Assembly (NCBI GenBank): GCA_023333565.1
Contig: JAJKFH010003680.1
Location: 2,170,001 to 2,234,000, forward strand
Source: Puffinus mauretanicus
Lineage: Eukaryota > Chordata > Aves > Procellariiformes > Procellariidae
Length of the DNA stretch: 64,000 bases
Direction: 5' to 3'
A program made the position numbers and the translations under genes. The notes under the pieces were generated by a model. The model made no database searches. It had not been told where the DNA came from and saw nothing but the letters and a program-made list of their open reading frames with translations. This document shows, in pieces, positions 46,501 to 58,434 of the stretch; position 1 is the stretch's first letter; each line of letters starts with the position of its first letter.

Positions 46501-49500
46501 CTGGGTCAGGCAAACGTGTGTGTCTAACCACTCGTGAAGACCCCAAAGCTTACACAGAGGGGACCTGTGTCAGCAGAAGGAATTTCTGGGCTCAGCTAGC
46601 GAAGACTACAGCTCGGGAGGCTGGGAGACCACGTGCACAGGTTCCCAAACTCACCCTCAAAATACTTAACAATTAACACACTGTTGTTATTCTGATGTGA
46701 ATGCACTGTGATGCACTCTTCAAATACATGATCACGTTGTCACACGTGCTTATGATCATACGTCCCAAGAAGAGGATGAGGCCATGCAACTGGGGAACAC
46801 TGCTTTGTTTTGCTCAAGAGGTAGAATTGAAGCTGCAGGTTCACCCTCACATTACTTATCTCGGGACTGGTGAGTGCTTGGTAGTGCTGTAAATATTGCA
46901 GCAGAGCTGGAAGCTTCTTGGTAGGGTCAATGCAAGAGAGATTTAGGATTTTCTTAAAAATTCAAACACACAGAGAACTGCTCAGTTGAATGATACCTCC
47001 AGAAAGGGGAGAGGGAAACAAGGCAAGAGGGGAATGATTACTAGCCCTGTGAATCATCTGTAGCAGAAGGCAACATGCTTTTGCAAGTGGCAGCAGACTG
47101 CGTTCAGGCATATACACTATCCAGAATCCTTTCGCCCTTGATAACTAGCTTCGGAGTGAGGAGGAGGTGGTTAATTCTTAGGTAGATTTTCTTATACAAA
47201 CTGCTGGTTTTAAATAAAGGCTTGCATTAGGAGCATTGTAGGAAAACATGCCACAATTAGTAGTGGAGAGGCAGGGAGCAGATAATTAAAGTTTAATTAA
47301 ACAAATAGTGCTATAGATTCAAGAGTGTCGTTTTACTGCGAAAACATGGAGTTGGCCACAAGCATAAATCTGATTTGCACAACTGCTAAACACCCACTGT
47401 TTCCAACAAATGATAGTCTTTGAAAAGCAGGTCCCCACTGTGCTGGAACTGCAGCTTTTTAGCAAAAAGCTACATAAATGCCACTGGATGCAAGAGGAAA
47501 AACAATGTAAGAAGTGAGATCCCCTCCTCATCTTTCTGACTTCTTGCCAAAGGCATGATGAACGAAGACTTCCCACTGCTCCTCACTGCCTTCAATTTGG
47601 CAAACTGGAAACTGTTCAGGTACCGCTGTCTGTCCTGCTGCTGAAGCCAAATACGCTCTGCTGGCGGAGTTCATCACCGTGAGAAGATGTACCTCCTTGC
47701 TCGAGAAATGTTCAATATTGAATAGACTTTGAAGTTGACTTAGAATCAGTCCTGTAGACAACCTCACACAGGTTCCTCCTTGGAATTACCCATTACGGAA
47801 GCCTTCTCTCTTCACTGACAATACAGAGAGTGTACAATACTCACCACCTAACCACGGCACCTTAACCTTTAGAGCACACCACCGTGCTTCAAGAACAGGT
47901 GAAACACTGCACGTTCCACCTGCCAGTAGAGGAGGAGCTGACAGGCTTTGCTAACGGTTACCTAAGTGCAGCGTTGATGTATTAGAGGAGAATGTCAAGG
48001 AGACCAGCAAGGACGTGTACCTAGAGGTGAGAAACAGACTGGGCCTCAGGGAACAATTTTTGACTTGTCAGTATGCTGGAATAGATGAGACAGTCCCACA
48101 TGTCACCTTGTTCTTCACTTCAGCTATGTGACAAACCTACAATTTTAATCAGTGTAGATACTAAGGCCACTAGAAACTGTTCTTAATAGCATGCAAGTTC
48201 AGATCAGCTGTGCTTAGATACGGGTCAGTAATCCTGAAGAGCACAGGGCACTGGATGGAGACTAAAATTACACCACAGCGCATGGGAGGCTGCACTCTCA
48301 AATCTGGGATCAACAACCAAGCCCAGCAAACTCAGCAAGAAACAGGGAAACGGTGATTCTAAAGGGACAGCAACAGTGCACAAAGCCACTGAACTGTGAG
48401 CCCAGCCATTTTTCAGGGACAATATTACGAAGAATTGAGACCAACACCCTGGCAGATTTCACCATCAATTAATTAAAAGGCTTCAGTCAGGTTGAAACTC
48501 CAGTCTGCATTATGGAGTGTTTGCAGTTCAAAACAAAAGGGAAGATGGAATTTTATTTATTGAAGAGTCCTGCTCAGGCTCAGGTAGTCCTCCAGCTACC
48601 TGGACCCCCTGGAAATCTCCCACCTGCACAGGCAAGGGACAGCTCTGGACCACACAGCAAAGAGGACATTTCTGCAATTGCTTTTGAGAACGTGGCACGG
48701 CACATCTGCACCAGCATTTCCCGACGGACACTGCAGGAAGCAGCAGCGCTGTGGGATGTGATCTGATCTGGTTTAGCTGGTGGAGCACACGCTAGTGAGA
48801 CCCTCCCTACTATTTAGGGAGGATTGTGAGGAACAAGATGGGATCCTGGGAAAGGGCAGCATGTTCCTGGCCACACAGCTGCACATCAGCATCTGTACAA
48901 CACACTGCAGCAAACCATCATGGAAAAATTTGAGGGAAGATTGACTGAAGCAACTGGGCAGTTTTATGACCGTTAATACCATGCATAACAATGGAAGCTC
49001 AAATGCGGGTAATTAAATCCCAGATTATATGGTATTAGATGATGACTATCAGGGTTAGAGGGAATTCTCCCTGCGTTCCTCATGCATTACACAACTGCTT
49101 GGGGAACCTGCCTTGGCATAGAGTGGTTTCTTCACTTCTCTCCGAAATGCCAAGCACCGACCCATGCCAGAGACAAAGCAAAGCAGATTTGCTAAACCCA
49201 CGCCTGGATTTGGCACGGCAAATCTAATCCTGCTGTATCCGTTACAAGTCGCTATAAACAGCCAGCTTTGGGAAGAGACGCTGTGCTCACCTTCCAAAGG
49301 GTGACGGTCATTCTTTGGTAACTTGGGGGAGAGAGGAGCACTGTATGGAGGGGAATCTTGGGAATATCGCTTTGTACCCCGGCCTGGTCCCTGCAGAGTG
49401 CCGTCTAACGAACTGCTTCTGTCTAGGAAAAGAGAACAAGCCCTATTTAGGAGTGGAGACTTTCTGGGAAATTCAGTCTTGCCAGAGTCACTTGAGACTC

Positions 49501-52500
49501 GCATGCATCGCCAGCCTGGTAACAGCCTGTTAAAACTGCAATCCAGCACATCTGTCAGTGCTTAACATTTTATATTTTGCTTTGCAAGTTTTATCAGAGA
49601 AAAAGGGTGGCGAGAAACCTAATGAAGAATCTTAGCCATGTTTTGCCATATTTCACCCCAAATATCACCTCTGATTGACTTAATTCCATTTCTCCTCATC
49701 CTACCCCTTGGCTCATCCCGCATGATTCCTGCTCCTCCCCACTCTTCACCTTTCAGATGCATGTAACCCTCGGACGATTTGCAAACAACCCCTGGATGAT
49801 TTGCAAACACTCTGTGCCATACACAGTGCTTGATTAAACCATACTCAAATTTTCAACCTTTCCCTCAAGAGCCCCAGCTATTGCTGCTGCTCTTCTCCAA
49901 ATGCTTCCCAACGATGGGGTTCTCCGTATTGTATGCGGCAGACGAGACGTCAGGCTGGGCTGCGAGACATCTCTTTGCAGACGGCTGAAGGCTGCGCACG
50001 AAGTGTCAGTGGGTGGGTGAACACAGGGAATGGAAGCGCGAACACAGATGGGAGCAGCAGCCAGCAAGCGATACGGTGGGTGGCAGACCATGCCCCAGCT
50101 GGACAAGGCATGGTCAGCTGAGAAGCAATGAAGAGGTCACCCACCAGCCGCCGCCTGCCCACGCGGGCCACCAGCGCTCCTGGCTGGCCCCTTCCAGCTC
50201 CCCCAGCACGGGCGACACGTGTGAGCCTGCAGCGTCCAAGGTGTGCGGGGAGAGAGGGGTGAAATGCTCGTAGACAAATGCCAGGAGCTGGACGACAGCA
50301 CGGAGCTGGAACGAGGGCTGGAGGGGTGACAGAAATACGGCGGGGAGCGACTGGGACCGGACACCAAGGGAGATGCATCACGCCAAACAAAGAGACGAAG
50401 GTACAGATGGGTGGGAAGCATCAGACGGTCACAACTTAGTTGACTAAAGAAAAATACAAGGGTAGAGAAAAGTATCTGTTCTACCAAAATCCTCTGGGGA
50501 AATGAAAGATAAGCTGCTTATACTGAGGCCCTGGGACTCCATACGAGTGTGATCAAAAATCACTGTAATGTTATTGGAAAGACACATACTGTCCTCAGGA
50601 CAAGTCCCTGTAAGAAACACTCATTGCCCAGACAGAGATGGGAAACAAATGCTCTTAGTAATGTCTCCAGATATCTCTAAATGTAAAACTGCGCGACCTT
50701 CTTCACCAAACAGTCACAGAAACACAACAAAAGGTGATGCTTTTTAAAGGTTTTATCATATTTTGTTTTGGGTTATTTTTTAAATTGCTTGATTTTAAAA
50801 GTAATGCAAACACAGAAGGTCAGGTTGTAGAAGATAACCCAGGGAATCAGAAGTTAGGTCAGTGTAAATTATGGAAGGATAAACCAAAAGTATGTCTGTA
50901 GTTAGGATTTCTGACTTTAAAGGACAAATTTTAAGAAAATAAAGAAATGGAGTAATACGTAGAGCTGCACTCAGCTGTCATGATGCAGATCATCAGGAAA
51001 AAAAGAAAATACCTTCAGTTAAAAAGATGCCATAAACATCATGAATGTGTATCATCAGTAAGGAATAATCTGGGAGGAAAGGACCCCAAATCTAAGTGGA
51101 TAAATGTTCACTTCAAGAAGGATGCTGAGAAAAGCAGATCATTTACTGGAGATGAAACGGACCTGCTCAGCATGGAGTCGTATACGTCAGAGGATGGCGA
51201 GTACAGGGATGAAGTGAACTTTTTAACTCATTCTGTCTTTTGACACAGGGCAAAGGAAACGACAAGACCGCGTTTTCAGCTACAGAAGTAACAAGTGCAT
51301 GGGAACGGAGAGAGAGGATACTGTGCAGAAAGGTAAAGATTGAGAAAAAAAGAAAAAAATGTTGTCCTTGCCTGCAAATGATGGGACAGCTTTGAGGGAT
51401 ATTTCACTTCACCTAACTTGGGAGGTTGGTGGGGCGGAAGAGAAGCACATCTGCCCAGGCCCGGGTTTGTGCTGTTGGCCACCCCAAGGCAGTCAGGATG
51501 GATGCCCTTACAGTCAGTTGAGTCTGCTCACCTCATCTCACCAAGTCAAAGTCAAAGTCAAAGCTCCTGCTTTAGGATGCTGTAACTTGCCCTGACTGCA
51601 CGGAGCGCGCCTACACAACCAGCTCAGGTGTCGATGCCGCTGTGACGTCCACCTGTGTTCAGTAAAACAAATCCCACCCTTCACTTCCAGTCGCAGCCAT
51701 GCTGAACACCGGGGCAAGGCTCAAAGGATACAAGAAACGGGACAGGAAAGAAAATATACACTATCGACTAAGAAGAACTGAATCTACTCAAACTGGGGAC
51801 GTGAGGGTGCAGAGGAAGCCAAAACGTAACTTAAGACAGAAGACGCATGTGAAACCCTGGGTCTGCTGCAGCAAATTCTAACAAAACTCAGTGATGCGCT
51901 GCTCAGAGTGACTGGAAACATGGTACTAACATTTAAAAAAGAAGGTGAAAAAATGATTTTGGCAACAAAATGCTCACATCTGACCTCAGCAGTACCGCAA
52001 GGCTTGTAAGAGATTCTGAAGGAAAGGGTAGGGAAAATACTGCAATTACACATGGCACATACTGTCGTAGGCGTTCATCAGAGGAGACTAACCCAATAGC
52101 TTCCTTATCATGGGAAAATAACCGCTCTCTCACACAAAGGAAGAGTGGTCAATCTCATTTACCTGGAATTCAGCAAGGCATTTGATATGGAGACCCACCA
52201 GCTGAGACAGAGAACATGAGGATTACCAGAAGCCTTGTTATATGCACAAACATCTGATTGGAGGGGAAAAGCAGTCGGCAGAGCACTGAGCGAGAACATG
52301 AGTTTGGAGAGCAATTGCTAAGGAATTTTCTTGAGGATCATTCTTCAGCCCAGTGTCATTTAATATTTTTATTATTAACTTTGGCACAAATTCTAGAGAT
52401 TCACTGATGAAATCTGCTGACGTCTTCCCACGTCAGGCCAGATAAAGTAGCATTTGAAATTATGCAGAAAAAATATATATAGAACAGAGTACCAGAAAGG

Positions 52501-55500
52501 AGGTAAATCCAGCAGCAAAACACAGATATGCACTTGAAGCATTGTCCCATGCTGGGAACTTGCAGTGGACAACAACGGATGAGAAGAACAGGGTATGCGA
52601 CCAGGATGGATTGATCATCACCTGCTACAAGGATACAGTGACAAAAAGAGGCTTCCAGAGACATTTCTTGTGAACATGGTGGTGCCAGTGCTGGGGCACC
52701 AGGTCCCCATGAGCTCTTCCCCAGAGTGCTGGGCGGCACTCTGGTCACCTCATGAAGTTTAATTCAAACCAACACCAGATGAGGAGAGCAAAGAGCCTTT
52801 CTTACCAGAGCAGCCAAAAGGCGAGCTCCCCTGAAGGATACGACCACTGTCTAACTACTTCCAGAAGGAGACCTAAGTTAATCTAAAAGACAATGTTAAG
52901 ACAAGGAGACATGGATACCGAGTTGCCCAAGAATAAATTTGGGCTAGAAACCACAACATGGTTTCTAAAAATTCAGTAAAAAAACTTGGAGCAGCCTCCA
53001 GTGGAAAAGCAAAATCCCCAACTCCAGAGTTAAAGCAACACCATATGCTGTAGTGCCTGTAATAATTGGACCCAAGGCTCAATGGTCCAGAAGGTCCCCC
53101 CAGTCCTATGTCTTCAGATGGCTCCAGATCAGATCTACCTGTTCACAACATTTCACAGCCCATCCCTGTTCCTATTAACAGCAATCAACTTCCTGTTTTC
53201 TTGCAAATCTGCTGTTTCCTGATGTACAACTTGATCTATTTCCTCTTATTTCCATGATTATGCCTTACTTAGCAAGACAGAATGCCAGGATGCAGTTGAC
53301 CTAAGAGCTGCTGCAGACCTTCCTTCTTCTGCCCCAAGCACACACACGGTGCTCCTGTAAAGCGAGTTTGTTCTGGGAATTGAGACCAGCTCCCAGTCCT
53401 AACCAGTGATCATTTTCTGGAAGAACCAGCCCCATTCAGGCACACGAGCACCTGTACTGTAGAGAAAACAAGGCAGAAAACAAACACAGAGCTGAAACTG
53501 AGACCACGGCAGCCTTGACACTTGGTGTGATTTAAGCTGATGTACAACTGCATCCTCATTCTTCCACGACCAGCCCTAATCTCTCAAAATTGCCGGTACT
53601 GTTTCTTTGCCCTCACCAGAAGCCATTGTAATGTGTAGATAATAATGTTTATCATCTTCTTTCAGGTGCTTGAGAAAAATGCCCAACAATCCCGGAGACA
53701 TCAGCATGAACTACAGGACTAGGTGTTATCACTTCTCTGGACTGTGGTTAACCTTTCTTTAATCCCTGCAAACACTCTAACGAAGAGTTCAGGATGGGCA
53801 GGTCTCAGCACTGTGTTGTATTTGGTGCTCTGCCTGAGTTTCCCTGGATTCTGACTTTGCTCTTTACACTCTTCCACCCTGCCAGGCAGCCCAGCTCTCA
53901 GCACAGACACCACTGACACCTCATGGTGGCTAGAAACCATGTGTGTGACCTACAGGACCCTCTCCATCCAAGCCTGCTACCATGCCCAGACCCTGGGTCC
54001 TCTTCCTCCCATTCTGGTTTTGTTCTATCTCACGACGACAGGGTACTTCCACACTGAAACATGGGCATTTCTTCTAATTGGGGGTCCCCTAGAGGGGTAA
54101 CCTCTAGTCCCAGTAAATAGACATGCTGTTCCTGCCACAGCAGCCAACCCACTTCCTACAGCTCCTCTTCTTCCAGCACAGCACAGCTCCCTGCTCCTGG
54201 CATTGCTGGCTCCAGCATGGCTCTGCACGGCCTCAGCCTGCAGGCAGCTGATCAGCCATGGAGGAAGCAGAGGACAGTCGCTCCGAGATCCTCACGCTCT
54301 TTACACCGTTGCTAATCCCTTCCCCTGAGCACGGGTGCTTTGCAAGATGCAATAAAGCACTGTGGCATCAGGGGCTGTTGCCCCTAAGCTTCACACTTAG
54401 CAACTTTCCCTTAAACAGTTCTTCCTAAGTGCTTATCCTTTTACATTAGAAATTCTTTCTTTTCTCGTCAGAGCCATAATTACCCAAAGGATTAACTTTG
54501 GAAAGACCTCAGGCAGCTATTTGCTGACTCGGGGGGCAGAAAGGTAGAGGAGGAAGCAAGACCGGAGAGCAGATCAGCAGAAGACACTTGTCAACTACCT
54601 AAAGAGGGTGCAGATAGCTTTTATCCTCTCCACAACTGGCATTCCTACAGCAGTAGTTTCCCAGAGCCCCACAGCCAGCTGGGGAGGCAGCTATCACCCA
54701 CAGTACTGCCGGGAAAAACTACTGGTCGTCTTGTTTTCCACTGCTTTCGCTTAAGAGCAATTTTGCAGCCTGACTATTTGGATCGTGGCATGAACTATCT
54801 TGCCAGGGGTGTTGCTTCAACGCCGTGGAGCGTTAGCCATGCCAAGAAAAACAAAGCCACCTATGCCTCAGATCGCTGCAGCGTGCATCATCTCTGAATG
54901 GGCTAAGCTTTCACCAAGGGCTAGATGTGCTGGCTGCTGGCAGCAGATTCACAGCCACTGTGGAAACTGCTCTGCTAGGTTTTAATTCCATTGCTAATTA
55001 CAGTTTACCTGCTACATGTTATCACTCTTCTATTTCTCATGCAGAGTCTTTCACCTTAATTCCTAACTGGATGAAGTCACTATAATCAGATTACAGGAAG
55101 CGGGAAGGACTGGGGGACAAGGAGAGGAGGGAAGACAAGGAGACAGCACGGATGAGCGGAAACCTACAGGCAGAGATGGAAATCAGACCGACAGGCAGAA
55201 AATACAGCAACTTGAATCCTGTGCAAAAAAGAGCCCTGCGGGCATGTGCATGGCACTAGGTGTGATGCAACGAACCCTGCAGAGAGGGCTCTGAAACACA
55301 CGCCTGCCTCCTGAGATAAAGATAAAATCTGGGTTAAGGCACGGAGCATCGGGGGTCCCTACAATGCCGCCCCCGCCCCAGCTCCTACCTGGTAGATACC
55401 TGTCGTGGTCGTACTCGTGTGAGCGCTGCATGTGGCTGTTCTGAGTGAAAGGCTGGTTCCCAAAGAGGTTGTCACTGCGAAGATTGTGGCAGAGCTTCTC

Positions 55501-58434
55501 CAGGAAGCGGAGGACGTAGGTGATACTGTTTACTGCTGGCAGGTTCAGAGTGTGCTGTTCCCGATCAAACACAGCTGGAGACAGAAACAAACAGAGCCCA
55601 ACACGTAAACCCCCAGCAAAGGCAGGAGACTACGCCCAGGGCTGCACAGCCAGCTTCTGTATCTCAGCATCGCTGGTCTAGACTAGAGCAAACAAAAGCC
55701 ACTGCCTTCCGCTGGCTGAGCGCTGGCGAGCTCGCTTCCCTGGGACAGGCTAAAACCAGTCTGCTGCACCCAGCATCAGGTACAGGGCTGCAGCGCCCGA
55801 GAAGCTGCGTTCGAGGGAATGGAAAGGCATTCAAGGAGGGGCCTGCACTCCCAGCATCCGGGTAAACACGGGCTTAACAGCAAAATTAAAAACCGGGGTA
55901 TTTCTTGTCTTTCCGTCAGGAGTTCTGAAAATCCCACCCGTTCCGCCTCCTCCTGGGGCTCAGGCAGTGCTGGGGGACGGCAGGTGAAGCACAACGCTGC
56001 CCAGGCTGACACCAGGGCGGCATGCTGCCTTCTCCAGCACTGCGCCTGCAGGCCACGCTAACTGCTCTGCTCTGAGTCAGCCGCTAGCTCTTGCTTCACT
56101 GACACAGATGTTTGGCAAGAGAGAGAAGACAGAAATCTTCTGTCTGCCCCTGGCCCACGACTGCACCAAGCTTCAGGAGAGACATCTTCCAACGAGCGAA
56201 TTCTTGCAATGACATCTCTGAAGGCAAAGTGCTGCAGGCCGGTTCTCACCTGAGATGACCTCTCCCCCGTGGCCTTGTTTTAAGAAGGAGAAGACTGTTT
56301 TCTGATGATAAGCGCAATCAATGCAGGCCTGTACTGCTTGCTGCAGGACAACAGAAGCTCGAGCTGGTCCAAAATGGTCCGGCAGCTGCTGAACTTTCTT
56401 CTTGTCTAGGTGGGGCCCAGTGCTGCCATTCTTGTTCAAGTAAATGCAAACTGCCAAGATGAGAAATGTGTTTGCCATTAACCCACTCAAGAAAGAAAGA
56501 AACAGATGCCTAAAATCCAACCTGAGAGATGCTGAGATTTTAAGACTGTCAAATCACTCACAAAGGGGAAGCCACCACGACTGCCTGTCCGCATCCTAAC
56601 AGCGGAGCCACTTACAGAGGGGAATCACCTCCAAAATCTTCCTGCCTCACACTCACCTTCGAGGCTGTTGCTGTTTCTCCTACGCTTTCCCCAGCACTCA
56701 GGCTCCCAAATGCAGGCTGCAAAGTGGTTTCCAAGCCAGCCAGGTAAGGTGGCTGCGATGTTCAAAGGAGATGAAGGAACGCAGCCCCCACTTTTTAGGG
56801 AAATTGGGTCCTTTAGATTCCTCTGAAAATTGGCCAATAATGTTCTGCTGAAACAGAGGGCTCAGCCCATATCCAGTGCTTGACCAAACATATAAAAGGA
56901 GCTTTGCATTAGACTTTCCTGCCCAGATTCATCTTCAGCTACATCTCACAACTGTAGCAGAGCATATACTCTGCATGGCCGCTCCTACTCCTCCCCTGCT
57001 GCCTCTTGTCCCTGTTTGCCTCAATATCCTGGCTGAAGCTGAACAGATCATTGCCACTGTCGTTCAGCAGTTGTTCTGCATCTTGCTGTAGCTTCAGCAG
57101 CTGTGTCTGGCATGGTTTGGGAGAGCCTGCGCTCTGGCCTCACAAGAGGTGCTGCACACCGTTGTGCCTCTGGGCACGACGGGCCACGAGAAGTGCCCTT
57201 CGAGAGCAGCGGAGTCACTAGCATGCACGTGGTAACTCAGCGAAAGGGGTTCCTGCACCGACCAGATGGACTGGCAAGACTCCTACGACTTCACTATTTC
57301 CAAAATGGACAGCGAGATAAACGAACAGCTGATCTGAACTCGCGTGCCCCTCTTTTCCTCCCGACACGCTCTCTGTTAGGCCAGCCTTTCTGGAATTGTA
57401 ATGTTTGCTGGTGTTTGGGTTTAAGAAGAAACGGGAGTATCTCGGTGTGTCGCTTTCTGACTGATGCAGCTCCTAACTGTGCAATCTTGTCAAGAATGTG
57501 GTTCGAGACCCTTACCTGTGGGAGCCTGCATGGCAGAGCTGGGGATTGTAGCAGCGTCCTGAGGCACAGTGCTTGTGTCTGGTTCTGGGGTACTGGTTGT
57601 TGGAGAGGTGGGTGCTGGGTTCAGCAATGTCCTAGGTTTCCTCTGCAGAAAAAGAGGAGATATTTCTCCTTTTATCCCTGCTCTCCTTTACCATCCATGA
57701 TCACTACACTCTCTCCTTTGCATCCAACAGACAAGGCACTGTGGAACATGACACACTTCTGATGGTGATGACGGGGAGTCTCAAGAACCTAGCAGTCAAT
57801 ACGTGTGTATTTTATAAACCACAATCCTGAAAAAATAACAAGCCTGAGATCTGCCACCTCTGCTTGACTTAGACTAGCTACACACGATGGATGGAAGAGC
57901 TTATTCCACCGTTTGGCCATCCTGTCACGATCACAGCATCTGCCATGCTACTTCACAGCTAATGCAGCTCCAAAGACACAGTTTCTTGATGGAAATGATC
58001 TTTAGGACACAGACATTCTCTACAGCTCTGGGGCTGGACTTCGAGGGATATTCCCAGCCCACACACCCCTTTGGTCTCCTACTTGCTGCAGTCACACAGC
58101 CAGAGGCTGAGACAAACGTGCACAAACACACGCATGCACCATCCCATGGCAGAACTTGCAGCACCTGCTTTTCACCCGCCTGCATCAGCATCAGCTTTTA
58201 CCTTACTGCCAGGCTTGGGGCCTCTCTTTCTGGGGAATTTCAAAGGCTCCACTGACTTGGAGGGTGTAGGCATGGGGTGATGGATTAGCGCTTTGGTCGT
58301 TCGACCACGCTTCTTCCCTGTTTTGCGACGCCTTTGCCCTTGTTGATGCCCCAAAACAGTCTTTGTGCTACTGTGCATGCTAGGTTTCTCCGAGTTTACT
58401 TCGGAGGCAGGTAAAGGGCTCTTTGGAATCACAA
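40452..58434 (-). CDS. SCMH1: SCMH1 (Scm polycomb group protein homolog 1), 5'-partial
   Basis: Nuclear Polycomb-group protein that associates with PRC1 and contributes to gene silencing. Eight minus-strand exons were found in transcript order: 58434..58202, 57642..57516, 56450..56250, 55574..55389, 49422..49291 (candidate cassette), 43961..43758, 42568..42426 and 40577..40452. They total 1,352 nt with fully compatible phases and end at TGA (40454..40452). The protein reads through a basic linker ([28 protein letters not shown]), a Pro/Thr-rich stretch, the SLED domain ([20 protein letters not shown] to [13 protein letters not shown]), a Ser-rich linker, and a C-terminal SAM domain ([20 protein letters not shown] to DKLKQGKF). 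The SAM domain mediates Polycomb polymerisation and SLED binds DNA in the SCML2 relative. The two N-terminal MBT repeats were not found in the window, so the gene continues past 64000. The SAM/SLED/linker sequence closely matches remembered mammalian SCMH1. SCML2 is the main alternative and fits less well, also by synteny. Confidence 0.95.
42369..42420. repeat. CA/TA microsatellite beside SCMH1 splice donor
   Basis: About 50 bases of mixed (TA)n, (CA)n and (CATA)n. On the transcribed (minus) strand it is TG/TA-rich and begins 6 nt into the intron. Confidence 0.9.
42426..42568 (-). CDS. SCMH1: SCMH1 exon (SAM domain N-terminal half)
   Basis: 143 nt from CCCCCAG|GTTCAG to AAACAT|GTAAG. Encodes [20 protein letters not shown], then [20 protein letters not shown] and [17 protein letters not shown] is the start of the SAM domain. 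Phase 1 in, phase 0 out. A TG/TA microsatellite begins right after the donor. Confidence 0.97.
43758..43961 (-). CDS. SCMH1: SCMH1 exon, Ser-rich linker
   Basis: 204 nt from GTTCCAG|GTGAAACC to TCTGGGG|GTAAGAG. Encodes [20 protein letters not shown], then [20 protein letters not shown] and LRRLSSG. It matches the linker between SLED and SAM in mammalian SCMH1 (ETFVLG, SLEP, DSMDSA, LRRL-type landmarks) but is diverged, as expected for disordered sequence. Phase 1 in and out. Confidence 0.93.
43962..49290 (-). other. SCMH1 intron, no further exon recognised
   Basis: 5.3 kb of unique sequence with scattered short frames on both strands, none with matching splice phases and recognisable linker sequence. 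No CR1 copy recognised. Confidence 0.5.
49291..49422 (-). CDS. SCMH1: SCMH1 candidate cassette exon (44 codons)
   Basis: 132 nt bounded by TTCTCTTTTCCTAG|ACAGAAGC and TTGGAAG|GTGAGC on the minus strand. It enters in phase 1 and leaves in phase 1, so it can be included or skipped without changing frame between the 55389..55574 and 43758..43961 exons. It encodes [20 protein letters not shown], then [20 protein letters not shown] and HPLE, a Ser/Pro-rich disordered sequence with coding-like composition. I do not recall this segment in the main human isoform, so inclusion may be alternative or lineage-specific. A second AG four bases into the exon would shift the frame and soon hit TAG. Confidence 0.65.
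51545..51562. repeat. (GTCAAA)3 hexamer repeat
   Basis: Three exact tandem GTCAAA units in an SCMH1 intron, too short to be of structural note. Confidence 0.85.
51890..52800 (+). mobile_element. Ancient CR1 LINE remnant (antisense in SCMH1 intron)
   Basis: Plus-strand pieces follow CR1 ORF2 order: 'aacatttaaaaaagaaggtg' (the IFKKGEK region), 'ctcatttacctggaattcag' continuing 'caaggcatttgatatgg' (the YLDFSKAFDT region), 'cagtgtcatttaatattttt' (LFNIFI), 'gattcactgatgaaatctgc' (the DSLMKFAD catalytic region), and 'aagtttaattcaaaccaaca' near the end. It is heavily mutated with no open frame, making it probably the oldest CR1 here. Ends are approximate. Confidence 0.75.
55389..55574 (-). CDS. SCMH1: SCMH1 exon (SLED domain C-terminal part)
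   Basis: 186 nt from TCTCCAG|CTGTGTTT to CTACCAG|GTAGGA. Encodes [20 protein letters not shown], then [20 protein letters not shown], and ends [14 protein letters not shown]. The first forty residues are nearly identical to mammalian SCMH1. Phase 1 in and out. Confidence 0.97.
56250..56450 (-). CDS. SCMH1: SCMH1 exon (SLED domain N-terminal part)
   Basis: 201 nt from CTTGGCAG|TTTGCATT to ATCTCAG|GTGAGA. Encodes [20 protein letters not shown], then [20 protein letters not shown] and the end [13 protein letters not shown]. This is the defining start of the SLED (Scm-like embedded) domain. Phase 1 in and out. Confidence 0.97.
57516..57642 (-). CDS. SCMH1: SCMH1 exon, Pro/Thr-rich linker
   Basis: 127 nt from TTTCTGCAG|AGGAAACC to CCCACAG|GTAAGG. 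Encodes [20 protein letters not shown], then [20 protein letters not shown] and PT. Closely matches the segment preceding SLED in mammalian SCMH1. Phase 0 in, phase 1 out. Confidence 0.95.
58202..58434 (-). CDS. SCMH1: SCMH1 exon, basic linker after MBT repeats
   Basis: 233 nt from TTATTTCAG|TTGTGATT to AGTAAG|GTAAAA. Encodes [20 protein letters not shown], then [16 protein letters not shown] and [16 protein letters not shown]. The lysine/arginine clusters look like nuclear localisation or nucleic-acid-binding segments. Phase 1 in means an upstream exon ending in the MBT domain must exist, presumably past the right edge. Confidence 0.96.

Larger units (their letters stand above)
49423..55388 (-). 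other. SCMH1 intron with old CR1 and short repeats
   Basis: 6.0 kb. Contains a hexamer repeat at 51545 and an old forward-oriented CR1 at about 51.9-52.8 kb. A plus-strand 87-codon Lys-rich frame at 50980..51243 has no recognisable domain. Nothing else identified. Confidence 0.5.
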
